A DNA stretch of 64,000 nucleotides. Origin: Bacteroidota bacterium. Its GTDB lineage: Bacteria; Bacteroidota; Bacteroidia; Bacteroidales; TTA-H9. Position 1 is the stretch's first letter. Each line of letters starts with the position of its first letter. Shown piece by piece: positions 1-8,811 of this stretch. The notes below the pieces were generated by a model. The model had not been told where the DNA came from. It was given only the letters and a program-made list of their open reading frames with translations, and did no database searches. Made by a program: the position numbers and the translations under genes. The stretch is from the NCBI GenBank assembly GCA_003250395.1, contig QKGM01000038.1:62001-126000 (forward strand), written 5' to 3'.

Positions 1-466
1 AATCATCATAAAACAGAATAGTGTCGTTACTGTATGGATTCCAGACAGCTTGAAGGGTTTGAGGGTCGCAGTGAAATCCTGTGATCGGGTAGCACCTTGC
101 ACTTATGTTCACATTGAATGCGTTGGAGGACGCGACTACCACAACAGTATCCATGTAATGTACATAGCCGGGCTGGCTTACCCACAGCCGGTAGGTTCCG
201 GGGGCTACATCAGGAAAGCTAATAAAGCCCGTAGAAGTTGTATTTCCATATAACGAATCTCCGACCGGTGTCAGTGGGCAAAGGAAGATATTCGATGGAC
301 TGGCAGAGGCAGGTATTGTGGTCACCTGGATGGTTATAGCGGCAGCTGATGTCTTTTTTACCGGGATAAGAATGTTGCACAGAAGGGCTGTAAGAATTGT
401 TATGAAAGGGATGTTGGTGATTTTTGATGACTTCAGGCAGGCCGGCCGGCAGATAGTATCCTTCAT
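1..466 (-). CDS. Secreted protein with carboxypeptidase-regulatory-like domain, cut by window edge
   Basis: An open frame runs from an ATG at 466 down to base 1 without a stop, so only about 155 N-terminal residues are present. A hydrophobic segment (ITNIPFITILTALLCNILIP, about residues 16-35) looks like a signal peptide. It is followed by a beta-rich stretch of the carboxypeptidase-regulatory / FN3 kind (GNTTSTGFISFPDVAPGTY, then GYVHYMDTVVVV) and by a segment ending in ILFYDD, which resembles the start of a choice-of-anchor domain. That architecture is typical of secreted Bacteroidota multi-domain proteins, often T9SS cargo, but the C-terminus that would show a sorting signal is outside the window. 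The lipase gene ends 70 bases upstream on the same strand. Function unknown. Confidence 0.7.
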   Translation of the reverse strand, partial: MKDTICRPACLKSSKITNIPFITILTALLCNILIPVKKTSAAAITIQVTTIPASASPSNIFLCPLTPVGDSLYGNTTSTGFISFPDVAPGTYRLWVSQPGYVHYMDTVVVVASSNAFNVNISARCYPITGFHCDPQTLQAVWNPYSNDTILFYDD

Positions 467-536
467 GCTGTTTTATATTTTGGATGACTATTACCAGACT
501 CTGCAAATCCCGATAGGTTGCCTTGCTATCTGCAAT

Positions 537-1634
537 TTAGTCTTTCAGCCGGTTGGCCAGATACCAATATGCTTTTGCGGTATGATGCAGCCAGGTAATA
601 TCCGATTTTTCAGGAAATTGACGAAAGTATTCGGCGTCGGCATATAACACTATTGTCTGACCAGTACGGACATAGTTCATGGTGCCGGCCATTGGAGGAG
701 GAACGAATCCCGGCAGGAATCTGGCGATCTGCTCTGAAACCCTCTTTCCAAGTATCTTTTCATTGTTTGCCACCTGTTCTTTTGAAGGTTTTGTCAGTTT
801 TTTGAAGATTTTTCTTGCAAAAATTCTTTTCACCCGGTTCTGTTTACTAACCATTCCATTTACCATGGGAAGCGGATTAGTTTCATTGAAGTCGCCTGGA
901 GTTTGAGTTGTTGAAGGAAGTTCCGGTACCCAGTCGGCTGAATTTACAACATTAAAGGCCCATCCGCCTTCTGTTATATGTTCAAAGTCGTAGGCATAAA
1001 ACAGATTGCCTGGTTTAGGGGCTGCACTGCAATAGGTTTTGATATTGAGACTGGAAGGCAGTCTGTTGGATTTTTGCAGGTAATGAAGATGCGAGGTCAG
1101 CAGGTATGACAGTGCCCCACCCTGGCTATGTCCTGAGATGACTAAATTGTGGTAACCACATGCAAGAAGTGAATCAAGATGAGGAAGAATGTCGCGTGCC
1201 AGAAAAGCCATGCCGACCAACCAGCCGGTATGCACAGATGCTCTGGGGTGTTCCGCGAGCTTGTAATCGAAAACGAAATCATTTCCGAGCCTTATGCTCC
1301 CTGTTGCAGCAGTCATGGCTGTATAGCTGTTCTCAGCCCAGCTTGTTTTGGTAGCTACAGTACCCCTGATCGTGATCGTGATAATGGAATCTGAGTTTAC
1401 CCAGAGAAACCATTTGTTATCGAGGCCAATTTCCTTTGAGCGATAGATTAGTTTTTCATCTGAAGCAAGCGGGAAATTTCTTGTGCTCGCTATGGAATCA
1501 GAATGGCGGGCAAAATGAGCAAGCATGCTCAGGTATTCATGTTTCTCAAATCCGGGTTTCAGATCTCGTGCTATAATAGCCTGAGCAAGGAACAGTAAGA
1601 ATATTCCAAGGGGAGTAATTGTTTTATTCATCAC
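537..1634 (-). CDS. Secreted class 3 lipase family protein
   Basis: A 365-residue alpha/beta hydrolase of the fungal-type class 3 lipase family. Residues 1-22 form a signal peptide, so it acts in the periplasm or outside. The nucleophile elbow GHSQG is at residues 168-172 with Ser170 as the likely catalytic residue. An Asp in the NSADWVPELP segment and a His in the final 30 residues (TWLHHTAKAY) are candidates for the rest of the triad. The oxyanion-side strand ITITIRGT at about 85-92 also fits the family. The natural substrate (lipid ester or other ester) cannot be told from sequence. It lies in the same direction as the C69 peptidase, 93 bases downstream of it. Confidence 0.85.
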   Translation of the reverse strand: MMNKTITPLGIFLLFLAQAIIARDLKPGFEKHEYLSMLAHFARHSDSIASTRNFPLASDEKLIYRSKEIGLDNKWFLWVNSDSIITITIRGTVATKTSWAENSYTAMTAATGSIRLGNDFVFDYKLAEHPRASVHTGWLVGMAFLARDILPHLDSLLACGYHNLVISGHSQGGALSYLLTSHLHYLQKSNRLPSSLNIKTYCSAAPKPGNLFYAYDFEHITEGGWAFNVVNSADWVPELPSTTQTPGDFNETNPLPMVNGMVSKQNRVKRIFARKIFKKLTKPSKEQVANNEKILGKRVSEQIARFLPGFVPPPMAGTMNYVRTGQTIVLYADAEYFRQFPEKSDITWLHHTAKAYWYLANRLKD

Positions 1635-1727
1635 AGCATTAATAAGAAATTAATGAAAACATACGGTTATGGGAAAATGGAAGAACCCCGACAGAGTCTG
1701 TGTAACTGTCAGGTTAGGAATAAGTTT

Positions 1728-3326
1728 TCAGAACAACTCATCGTATTTGGTCCATAATTGATCCCCCAGCCGCCATGCTTCGTTGACAACCTTATTACCC
1801 CATTCGTTGGTGTAATTATTGAGCAGGTCAACAGCCTTATCCCGCTTACCAGCTTCCATCAGTTTGAGTGCATCTGCCTCGATGTTCTGTTGGTTGGAAA
1901 ATAGTTGCTTTTGCCATGGATTCCATACGGCAGAAACATCTTTTCTCATATCACCCCAGCGTTGAGCAGTCAGTGTTCCCAGCCGGTTAAATGCCCACCA
2001 GGCACTTTTTTGCGAGAAACCGGTTTTTCGTCCATCCGTTTTATAGGTTTCAGGGAGGTCTTTCACCGAAGCATAGATAGGAATGTAGATGGAGGTAGCC
2101 ACGTTATCCATAGCCATCCAGGTAACACCTCCCACTTCATCGGGCAGCCAGCTACGGCATTGAATAATAGTGGCGTACATCGTATACCATCTCGCGATGG
2201 TACGTTCACCCCGCCATCCCCAGCCACCATTAATACGGAGCATTTTGTTCATATCGTATGGCATATGAGGATTGGCCAGCGGCGATATCACCATCTTGCC
2301 ATCTTTACCTGGTACAAGCAGGTCTTTTACCATATCGAAGTCTGTCCCTTCATAGTAATCTTTGAAAATTGAAACCAGCTTCGAAAGTGTGATCAGTGAA
2401 TCGGGTTTTACACTGAATGGGTAATTTTCTGCATTGGGATCAAGTTTGAGGGAAGGAGCCACCAGATCGAAGACCCTCCATTCACGCCGACGGGAGGCTA
2501 AAGAGGTGCGGCTTTCAGGAGCATAGGCATAACACCAGCGGAAGGCTTCCCCTTCCTTCCACCATCCATGTTCTTTCGCAACGCTGAAGATATTGGTTGA
2601 GGCCATGAAATGGTCTTTATCGTCGAGATTAATCTCTTTTATGGTTGATGCATTTGCATTTACCGAAATATGGCCATCAGGTACACGCTGTGCAACCCAC
2701 ACAGCCCCCACTTTTCCTTTGCCCGGGCCAACGATCTCCAACGCCCACACTTCGTTTTTGTCGGCAATGGTGACGCATTCCCCAGCATCGTTCCATCCAT
2801 ATTTCTCAAGCAATTCCCCGGCAAGACTGATGGCATCACGGGCTGTGGTGCATCGTTCAAGCATGAGGATGTACAGCCTCTGGCAATCGATCAACCCTTT
2901 GTCGCTGATGAGTTCTTCACGTCCGCCAAAGGTTGATTCACCTAAGGCCAACTGATGTTCATTCATACAGGCATAAGCTGAATTGATGTAGCCATAGGTA
3001 TGTGTCACCTGCGGGATACTTCCAACTTTAACATCTTTGTATTGAGGCATTGGTACAGTATCGAAAGCAACTCTTTTATACAGCGTGAACATTGTGCCGG
3101 GTTTGTGATCGGTAGCCGGCTGAATCAGCACATTTGATCTAGTACGGTGACTATCATCGGTGTGAGATGTGATAACCGATCCATCGACAGTAGCTGATTT
3201 ACCGCACGTAATGGAGGTACAACCATCTGGCATCCCAGCTTCCCAGTCTGAGCGATCAATCTGGGCATTTAGTCCTGTAACACACATTATCAGTGCGCTC
3301 AGGGCAATAAAAAACAATCTGTTCAT
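1728..3326 (-). CDS. C69 family dipeptidase
   Basis: A 532-residue N-terminal-nucleophile hydrolase of peptidase family C69 (PepD-like). A signal peptide (about residues 1-21) is followed by a short pro-segment and CTSITCGKSATVDGS; Cys36 is the expected nucleophile exposed by autocleavage, and the following VDGS matches the family pattern. The enzyme is expected to cleave dipeptides; the signal peptide places it in the periplasm. It starts 13 bases after the end of the YfcC-like transporter, and the pair probably forms one transcript from the promoter at 4974-4981, so peptide hydrolysis and uptake or exchange of the products may be coupled. Length is normal for the family. Confidence 0.88.
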   Translation of the reverse strand: MNRLFFIALSALIMCVTGLNAQIDRSDWEAGMPDGCTSITCGKSATVDGSVITSHTDDSHRTRSNVLIQPATDHKPGTMFTLYKRVAFDTVPMPQYKDVKVGSIPQVTHTYGYINSAYACMNEHQLALGESTFGGREELISDKGLIDCQRLYILMLERCTTARDAISLAGELLEKYGWNDAGECVTIADKNEVWALEIVGPGKGKVGAVWVAQRVPDGHISVNANASTIKEINLDDKDHFMASTNIFSVAKEHGWWKEGEAFRWCYAYAPESRTSLASRRREWRVFDLVAPSLKLDPNAENYPFSVKPDSLITLSKLVSIFKDYYEGTDFDMVKDLLVPGKDGKMVISPLANPHMPYDMNKMLRINGGWGWRGERTIARWYTMYATIIQCRSWLPDEVGGVTWMAMDNVATSIYIPIYASVKDLPETYKTDGRKTGFSQKSAWWAFNRLGTLTAQRWGDMRKDVSAVWNPWQKQLFSNQQNIEADALKLMEAGKRDKAVDLLNNYTNEWGNKVVNEAWRLGDQLWTKYDELF

Positions 3327-3339
3327 ATGATATTTTATT

Positions 3340-4941
3340 TTAAAATCCGTTTAAAGGAATGGTAACAGTTGGAATCAATACCAGCCATCCCAGAATGACC
3401 ATCAGGAGGATAAACTTCCAGGCCCATTTAAACCACTTTCCAAAAGGGATACGAGCTACCTCCAATACGCCAATCAACACTCCCGAAGTCGGAGTTATCA
3501 GGTTGGTGAATCCATCCCCAATATGGAAAGCCGTGACAGTAGCCTGCTTCGACAGGTTCACCATTTCCGAAATATCGCGTAAAATGGGCATGATCAGGGC
3601 AGCTTTGGCAGTCCCTGAAGTGATTACTGCATTAATGGCCGATGTGAATACATACATAAGAGACAGCGTGGCTATTTTGCCGGTGCCTTCAATGGTGTTG
3701 GCGATACTGTGTAAAATGGTATCAATAATATGGCCATTCTCAAGGACGACGATAATGCCTCCTGCAAGACCTACCACGAGGGCTGCTGATAAAATGTCGC
3801 GGGCTCCAGCAATAAATGATTTTGTCAACTCATTGGCCCCTTTCCCGATAGCGATTCCGGCCACCAAAGCCATTGCAAAAAAGAGTGCTGCCAGTTCCAT
3901 CAGTCCCCATGCGAACCCCATCACTCCGATTACCAGAAACAGGATGGTATACATCAGGATATTCAATACGAAGAATTCCATCGAACTCCTCAACGACCTG
4001 AATCCTGTATAGGCAAATAAGAGCGTGGCGACCGGAAGTACCGGCATGGAAGAAGAGATGCTTCCCATTGCCATGGTGGTCATGGGCCATCTGATGGCAA
4101 CAACAACCAGAATAGCGAGTGTACCGATATAGGCAATCCAGGCTCCATGGCCTGATGGTGTACGGAGATTGAGATCAGCCTTTGTATGATGTTCCCTCCA
4201 GTATGCATCCTCCTCATATACAAGACTTGATTTTGGGTTTTTCTTCACCCGGCTGGCATACCACAAAACATAACTGATGCCAACAATGTTGATGATCATC
4301 CATATGACAAAGCGGTATTCTATCCCCGAAAACATCCTGATACCGGCAATTTCCTGAGCAATCCCCAACGTGAAAGGATTCATCAGACAACCTGCAAATC
4401 CAATGCCCGCTCCTATAAACGACATCGAAACACCTACAATGCTGTCATAACCCATTGAGATAGCCAGTGGAACAAAGATGATGGTAAAGGCAATGGTCTC
4501 TTCACTCATGCCGAATACTGCTCCAAAAAAACTGAACATCAGCATCACAACTGTGATAATGATGTTATTGACTCCAAGATACCGGATCAGACGATAACGT
4601 TCTAACTGGTTGCTTTTTTTTAGAAAGGAATAAACACCGACATCAATGGCACGGCTTTCGTTGAGTATCCAGAAAGCACCTCCGAGAATGAGAATGAATA
4701 CAATAATCTTTGGCGAACGGGCAAACCCCTGATAAAATGCCGAGAATATCTCCCAGGTTTGTGGTTGACTGTCTATGTAATGAAATGACTGGGTATCGAT
4801 TACCTCCCTTTGTCCTGAAGCAGTTTGAATTATTTCACGGTCAAATGCGCCTCCTGGGATAACCCAGGTAAACATGGCGGCAACCATGATGATAATGAAT
4901 ACGATAACATAGGTGTGCGGAATCTGATGCTTTTTAGCCAT
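3340..4941 (-). CDS. YfcC family (DcuC-like fold) membrane transporter
   Basis: A 533-residue inner-membrane protein with about 12-13 hydrophobic segments. The N-terminal PHTYVIVFIIIMVAAMFTWVIPGG and the C-terminal GFTNLITPTSGVLIGVL segments are characteristic of the YfcC branch of the DcuC/ion-transporter superfamily. Members are annotated as C4-dicarboxylate or basic amino acid/peptide-related carriers, and the substrate is not established here. Its place directly before a dipeptidase suggests amino acids or dipeptides as cargo, which is inference. It is the first gene after a good -7 box at 4974-4981. Confidence 0.82.
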   Translation of the reverse strand: MAKKHQIPHTYVIVFIIIMVAAMFTWVIPGGAFDREIIQTASGQREVIDTQSFHYIDSQPQTWEIFSAFYQGFARSPKIIVFILILGGAFWILNESRAIDVGVYSFLKKSNQLERYRLIRYLGVNNIIITVVMLMFSFFGAVFGMSEETIAFTIIFVPLAISMGYDSIVGVSMSFIGAGIGFAGCLMNPFTLGIAQEIAGIRMFSGIEYRFVIWMIINIVGISYVLWYASRVKKNPKSSLVYEEDAYWREHHTKADLNLRTPSGHGAWIAYIGTLAILVVVAIRWPMTTMAMGSISSSMPVLPVATLLFAYTGFRSLRSSMEFFVLNILMYTILFLVIGVMGFAWGLMELAALFFAMALVAGIAIGKGANELTKSFIAGARDILSAALVVGLAGGIIVVLENGHIIDTILHSIANTIEGTGKIATLSLMYVFTSAINAVITSGTAKAALIMPILRDISEMVNLSKQATVTAFHIGDGFTNLITPTSGVLIGVLEVARIPFGKWFKWAWKFILLMVILGWLVLIPTVTIPLNGF

Positions 4942-4973
4942 AACGTATGGTAGAATTTTTCAGGATAATAAGG

Positions 4974-4981
4974 CAAACCTA
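4974..4981 (-). promoter_or_regulatory. Bacteroidota -7 box (TAGGTTTG) for the YfcC-C69 operon
   Basis: On the minus strand the bases read TAGGTTTG, an exact match to the TAnnTTTG element of the Bacteroidota primary sigma factor, 33 bases upstream of the transporter start codon. Confidence 0.55.
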
Positions 4982-5023
4982 AGCATTTTTTCAGGAAATC
5001 GAGCAGACACAGTGATCAGCAGG

Positions 5024-6346
5024 TTAATGGAGTGCTTCTTTTCGTTGATCTTCTCCTCTTTTCGAATTCATATTCATCACTTTTTCAATCTCATCTGTTG
5101 TTACAGGAATTTGACCGGAAAGAACAACGGCACCATCGATGGTCACCAGTACATCATCTTCAATACGAATGCCAATACCCCTGTACTCTGCCGGAAGTGT
5201 GGTATCATCTACCGGAATATAAATACCGGGTTCAATGGTGATGATCATTCCAGCCATAAGTGTACTTTCATGTATGACATCGTGCACATCTATGCCAACA
5301 GGGTGAGAAATACCGTGTGGAAGATACCTGCTGTCAAAACCTGCTGAATCAAGAGTGCTTTGAACAACACGCTGCAACTGCGCCATAGAAGTTCCGGGTT
5401 TAACCGTTTCAATTGCTTTTTTGTGGGCAGTCAGTACCAGATTATAGAGCTTCCTCTGGATATCCGAAAATCTGCCATTTACAGGAAAGGTCCGGGTTAT
5501 ATCTGCCGAATAGCCGTTGTACCAGGCTCCCACATCCATTACAACCAGGTCGCCGTCCTTCATTTGCCTGCCATTTTCCTCGTGATGGAGAATAAGCCCG
5601 TTGGGTCCTGAACCAACAATAGAAGGGAAGGCTGTTGTGATGGCCCCCCTACTTTTAACAGCGTTTTCAAAAGCAGCCTGCAATTCGTATTCATACCTGC
5701 CCGGAGTGCACCGTTGCATAGCATTAATGATACCTGTTCCTGTAAGATTGATAGCTTCACAGATTAACTCAGTTTCAAAGGGTGATTTAATCTCCCTGAG
5801 AGGTGTAGTAATCCGTCCCACAGGTTCGATGGATAGATTTTCATTTTTCTCTCTCTTTGCCCTGATCATCGCGAGGTGGAGAAACTGCCCTTTGTTGTTG
5901 AGCCAATCATGAATAAATTCTGGTTCAGGTAACCGGGTATATAGCACCCGGAAATTTTTTTCGAGCCGGCTATACATTTTTTGGAACTGAGAAGCAGGAA
6001 GAATCGTATCGAAGGGTTCATCCCCGTGCAACTCCCCGTCCGAGAACAGTATGGATGAAACAACCGGCCGACTTTCCCATTTCCCTTTTGGAAACAGCAT
6101 GAAGGCAACGTTGGGTTTATCTGTACCGGTTAACCATAACAAGTCTGAATTGCTTTGATAGCGGGATTTAGCTTCACCCACAGGAGATGGAGCTTTCAGT
6201 ACAATCCACGAACTGTCGTTCAGTAAACGGAGTGCCTGATCATGCCTCTCCTTTATTTCCTTAGCCGGAAATGAAATGGTCTGTGCTGACACAGTGCCGG
6301 CACAGACCATTCCAATCAGGGTAATAACTGAGTAAATAAACTTCAT
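5024..6346 (-). CDS. pepP: Xaa-Pro aminopeptidase (M24B), secreted
   Basis: A 440-residue metallopeptidase of family M24B that removes an N-terminal residue preceding proline. A signal peptide (residues 1-21, ending VSA-Q) places it in the periplasm. An N-terminal aminopeptidase-P domain is followed by the pita-bread domain with all five expected metal ligands visible: Asp271, Asp282, His348 (in HGISHPVGIDVHD), Glu372 (TIEPGIY) and Glu396 (GIRIEDD). It starts 5 bases after the preceding gene and is the last of a three-gene operon with an M28 peptidase, fitting stepwise breakdown of peptides in the cell envelope. Confidence 0.92.
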   Translation of the reverse strand: MKFIYSVITLIGMVCAGTVSAQTISFPAKEIKERHDQALRLLNDSSWIVLKAPSPVGEAKSRYQSNSDLLWLTGTDKPNVAFMLFPKGKWESRPVVSSILFSDGELHGDEPFDTILPASQFQKMYSRLEKNFRVLYTRLPEPEFIHDWLNNKGQFLHLAMIRAKREKNENLSIEPVGRITTPLREIKSPFETELICEAINLTGTGIINAMQRCTPGRYEYELQAAFENAVKSRGAITTAFPSIVGSGPNGLILHHEENGRQMKDGDLVVMDVGAWYNGYSADITRTFPVNGRFSDIQRKLYNLVLTAHKKAIETVKPGTSMAQLQRVVQSTLDSAGFDSRYLPHGISHPVGIDVHDVIHESTLMAGMIITIEPGIYIPVDDTTLPAEYRGIGIRIEDDVLVTIDGAVVLSGQIPVTTDEIEKVMNMNSKRGEDQRKEALH

Positions 6347-6351
6347 CTCAT

Positions 6352-7167
6352 TTATTTCAATGTCCGTTTGGTTGTCATCTTCTGATTGATCGGGATTACC
6401 ATTGATTGCTGACCGGATAAGGCAAGATTTATCTGGTTCTCAGTTACCAGCTCTTCATCAACCAACATACCTGTTTTAGCATCAATATACAGGTTGCCAG
6501 CCATTTTACCGGTACCTTCCATGAAGAAATCCATCCCCTGCATTGAAGTTTTGCCTTCATTGGCAATGTCGGCGGTCAGTTTAATTAACAGGCATTTGAT
6601 GCCATTGTGTTTGGTTATCTCGGATACAATATAATTCGTTTTGGTATTGATGATCAAATGACCACCCATGAAATCAGAACTGTCAGAACGATCAGCACTC
6701 CATGTATCGCCTACATTTACCTTGTTTTTCTCAAACGGTACCACTGGCAGTGAAGGCTTCAGATCAATACCCATCGACACTCCACCTTTCTTCTTCGCTG
6801 AATCGGGACGGGCATCCGCCCTGCTGATTGTTTTTCCAAGCTTATCCACTTCGTAGCGTACAATATCAGCCATTTCAGCCCCGGGTTTAAAGGTAGAATC
6901 CATCATCGCTGAGTTAAGAACCAGGGAGTCGGTGATTACTTTGCCAAGCATAATATAGCTGTCGCCTTTTTTATCTTCTATTACGTAATTCTGGATTCCG
7001 TATGCTTTCATATTGATGGTCATCTCCTGACCTCCCATCGACTGTACCATGGTTCCATCAAGGGTAGTGGTGTAATTATACTCCTGCCCTTTTTTAAGTT
7101 TCAGGGTCTGAGCCGAAGCAATACAGGTACTGAAAGCCAATGCTGCGAGAATAAGGATGTTTTTCAT
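6352..7167 (-). CDS. Secreted protein, DUF6263-like
   Basis: A 271-residue protein with a clear signal peptide (residues 1-19, IASA-Q) and a predicted beta-rich mature part. The opening LKLKKGQEYNYTTTLDG and the later GKMAGNLYIDAKTGMLV resemble DUF6263 family proteins of Bacteroidota, whose function is unknown; this assignment is from memory of the pattern. It sits between M28 and M24 peptidase genes (39 and 5 bases away) and is probably co-transcribed with them, so a role beside envelope peptidases is possible. A weak -7 like box (TACTTTTA at 7193-7200, minus) could give it extra expression. Confidence 0.6.
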   Translation of the reverse strand: MKNILILAALAFSTCIASAQTLKLKKGQEYNYTTTLDGTMVQSMGGQEMTINMKAYGIQNYVIEDKKGDSYIMLGKVITDSLVLNSAMMDSTFKPGAEMADIVRYEVDKLGKTISRADARPDSAKKKGGVSMGIDLKPSLPVVPFEKNKVNVGDTWSADRSDSSDFMGGHLIINTKTNYIVSEITKHNGIKCLLIKLTADIANEGKTSMQGMDFFMEGTGKMAGNLYIDAKTGMLVDEELVTENQINLALSGQQSMVIPINQKMTTKRTLK

Positions 7168-7206
7168 TTTTTTTACAATTATTATGAGCGTGTAAAAGTA
7201 ATTAAT

Positions 7207-8730
7207 TTATTTATTGAGAGTATAGTGTTGATCTTCATTGGCTATCTGCCAGGCAGTCAAAAACCCGAGATGTGCTGTTCTGGCTGCTTTCAATGCATCT
7301 GATTTGTCCGGGTTATCGGAAACCTTATGGTAATCTTTGTGTAATCCGCTGATGAAGAACAGGAAAGGTACTCCCCTGGCTGAAAAGCTGGCATGATCGC
7401 TTCCCCCTGTTAATTCATTTTTATCAAGGATAAGGTTAAGGCCGGTTTTTTCATTTTTCGATCTGACTATCTCTGTCAATTCAGGACAAGCCGCTGATCC
7501 TTCCAGAAAGAGGCTGTCGCCGTTACGGCTTATCATGTCGAGATTAATCATTGCCACTGTCTTTTCTATCGGCACAACCGGATTCCTGACATAAGCCTGC
7601 GACCCTAACAATCCTCGTTCTTCTCCGGCAAACAATATGAACATTACCGATCGTTTCGGCGCAACCTTCTGTTGGGCAAACAACCCTGCAATGGCCAAAA
7701 CTCCCGAAGTTCCTGATGCATTATCATCAGCGCCGTTAAAAATAAAATCACTCCCGTCTCCTTTGTCCCTGCCTGCCCCTACATGATCGTAGTGAGCACC
7801 GATAACCAGCAGTTCGTCTTTAAGAACCGGATCAGATCCTTCCAGAATTGCTGCTACATTATCAGCTGACAGGTATTCTGTCTTTACACTGGTATTGATG
7901 CTCATCGAGCTTTCCGTTATGGGCACAGATACTGGTGAAGCACCATCATCTAGCTTTGCCTGAATCGATTTCAGCCCTTCCACGCTTCCCCATATGGCTT
8001 CGATGACCTGTTCGCCTGCATGAACAGCTGGAATATGTTTTTTTTCAGGATCGGCAATATTAACCGGCATCAGGTCATCCGGCATAATTTTCGAAAGCGA
8101 GGGCCAGGGATAGCCACGTGGTTTGAGGATCAGTCTTCTGGCAGGCCCATTAACCATTACAAAGCCCGCGGCTCCATGCAAGATGGCGTTCTGCACTTTA
8201 CTTTCTTCAGAGTTCAGCCTTTCGGCAGGGATGATCCCTTTTCCTTTTGGTCCATCACTTAAAACCACCACGATCCTGCCTTTCACATCCAGGCCCCTGT
8301 AATCATCATAACCCCAGGCCGTGTCGGTGATACCATACCCCGCGAATACAATCGCGGATTCAACGGTTGTGTCTGCAGAAAAAAGAAAGGGTATAAACCC
8401 CGACTTCAATGGAATGTCGGTTGTTTTCCCTGAGATGGTTAATGTCATACTGTTCCCGCTTCCGAGATGCTGGCGTTGTAACCCGATGGTATGACGGTAA
8501 GAATTGCCGGCAGGCTTTATCCCCAGTTCTTTAAAACGGGCTATGATGTATTCAGCGGCAGTATCAAGCCCCGGACTTGGTGTATTACGCCCAAGAAGCT
8601 GATCGGATGCAAGGTAGTCGAGATGATTTCTGATTTCGGTTGCTGTCGTCTCTACTGACGGACAATTCTGAGCCTTGATATTGTACCCGAACACGCACAA
8701 TACGGCTAAGATGAGTAAATGCTTATACAT
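7207..8730 (-). CDS. M28 family metallopeptidase with PA domain
   Basis: A 507-residue secreted zinc peptidase. Residues 1-20 are a signal peptide. A PA (protease-associated) insert of about residues 120-240 (GYGITDTAWGYDDYRGLDVKG) precedes the catalytic part, where the M28 metal ligands are seen: His313 (GAHYDHVG), Asp335 (NGADDNASG), Glu370-Glu371 (FAGEERG), Asp398 (INLDMIS) and His468 (KDYHKVSD). The family comprises aminopeptidases and carboxypeptidases; the exact specificity is not readable. It is the first gene of an operon with a DUF6263-like protein and a Xaa-Pro peptidase, behind a -7 box at 8760-8767. Confidence 0.9.
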   Translation of the reverse strand: MYKHLLILAVLCVFGYNIKAQNCPSVETTATEIRNHLDYLASDQLLGRNTPSPGLDTAAEYIIARFKELGIKPAGNSYRHTIGLQRQHLGSGNSMTLTISGKTTDIPLKSGFIPFLFSADTTVESAIVFAGYGITDTAWGYDDYRGLDVKGRIVVVLSDGPKGKGIIPAERLNSEESKVQNAILHGAAGFVMVNGPARRLILKPRGYPWPSLSKIMPDDLMPVNIADPEKKHIPAVHAGEQVIEAIWGSVEGLKSIQAKLDDGASPVSVPITESSMSINTSVKTEYLSADNVAAILEGSDPVLKDELLVIGAHYDHVGAGRDKGDGSDFIFNGADDNASGTSGVLAIAGLFAQQKVAPKRSVMFILFAGEERGLLGSQAYVRNPVVPIEKTVAMINLDMISRNGDSLFLEGSAACPELTEIVRSKNEKTGLNLILDKNELTGGSDHASFSARGVPFLFFISGLHKDYHKVSDNPDKSDALKAARTAHLGFLTAWQIANEDQHYTLNK

Positions 8731-8759
8731 AGACTGTAAAGATTAGCTTTTTTTCGTTA

Positions 8760-8767
8760 CAAAGGTA
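8760..8767 (-). promoter_or_regulatory. -7 box (TACCTTTG) for the M28 operon
   Basis: The minus strand reads TACCTTTG, a perfect TAnnTTTG element 29 bases before the M28 peptidase start codon, expected to drive the M28 - DUF6263-like - M24 operon. Confidence 0.6.
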
Positions 8768-8811
8768 ACGACGATTTAAGGCGAAACAAACTACTGGTTA
8801 ATATAATATTG

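Noticed and set aside
219-506. 95-residue minus-strand ORF
   Set aside because: Overlaps, in another frame, the real edge-truncated gene at 1-466, which has a signal peptide and a recognisable domain pattern.
3359-4012. 217-residue plus-strand ORF opposite the YfcC-like gene
   Set aside because: A shadow frame: the minus strand gives a clear membrane transporter with family motifs.
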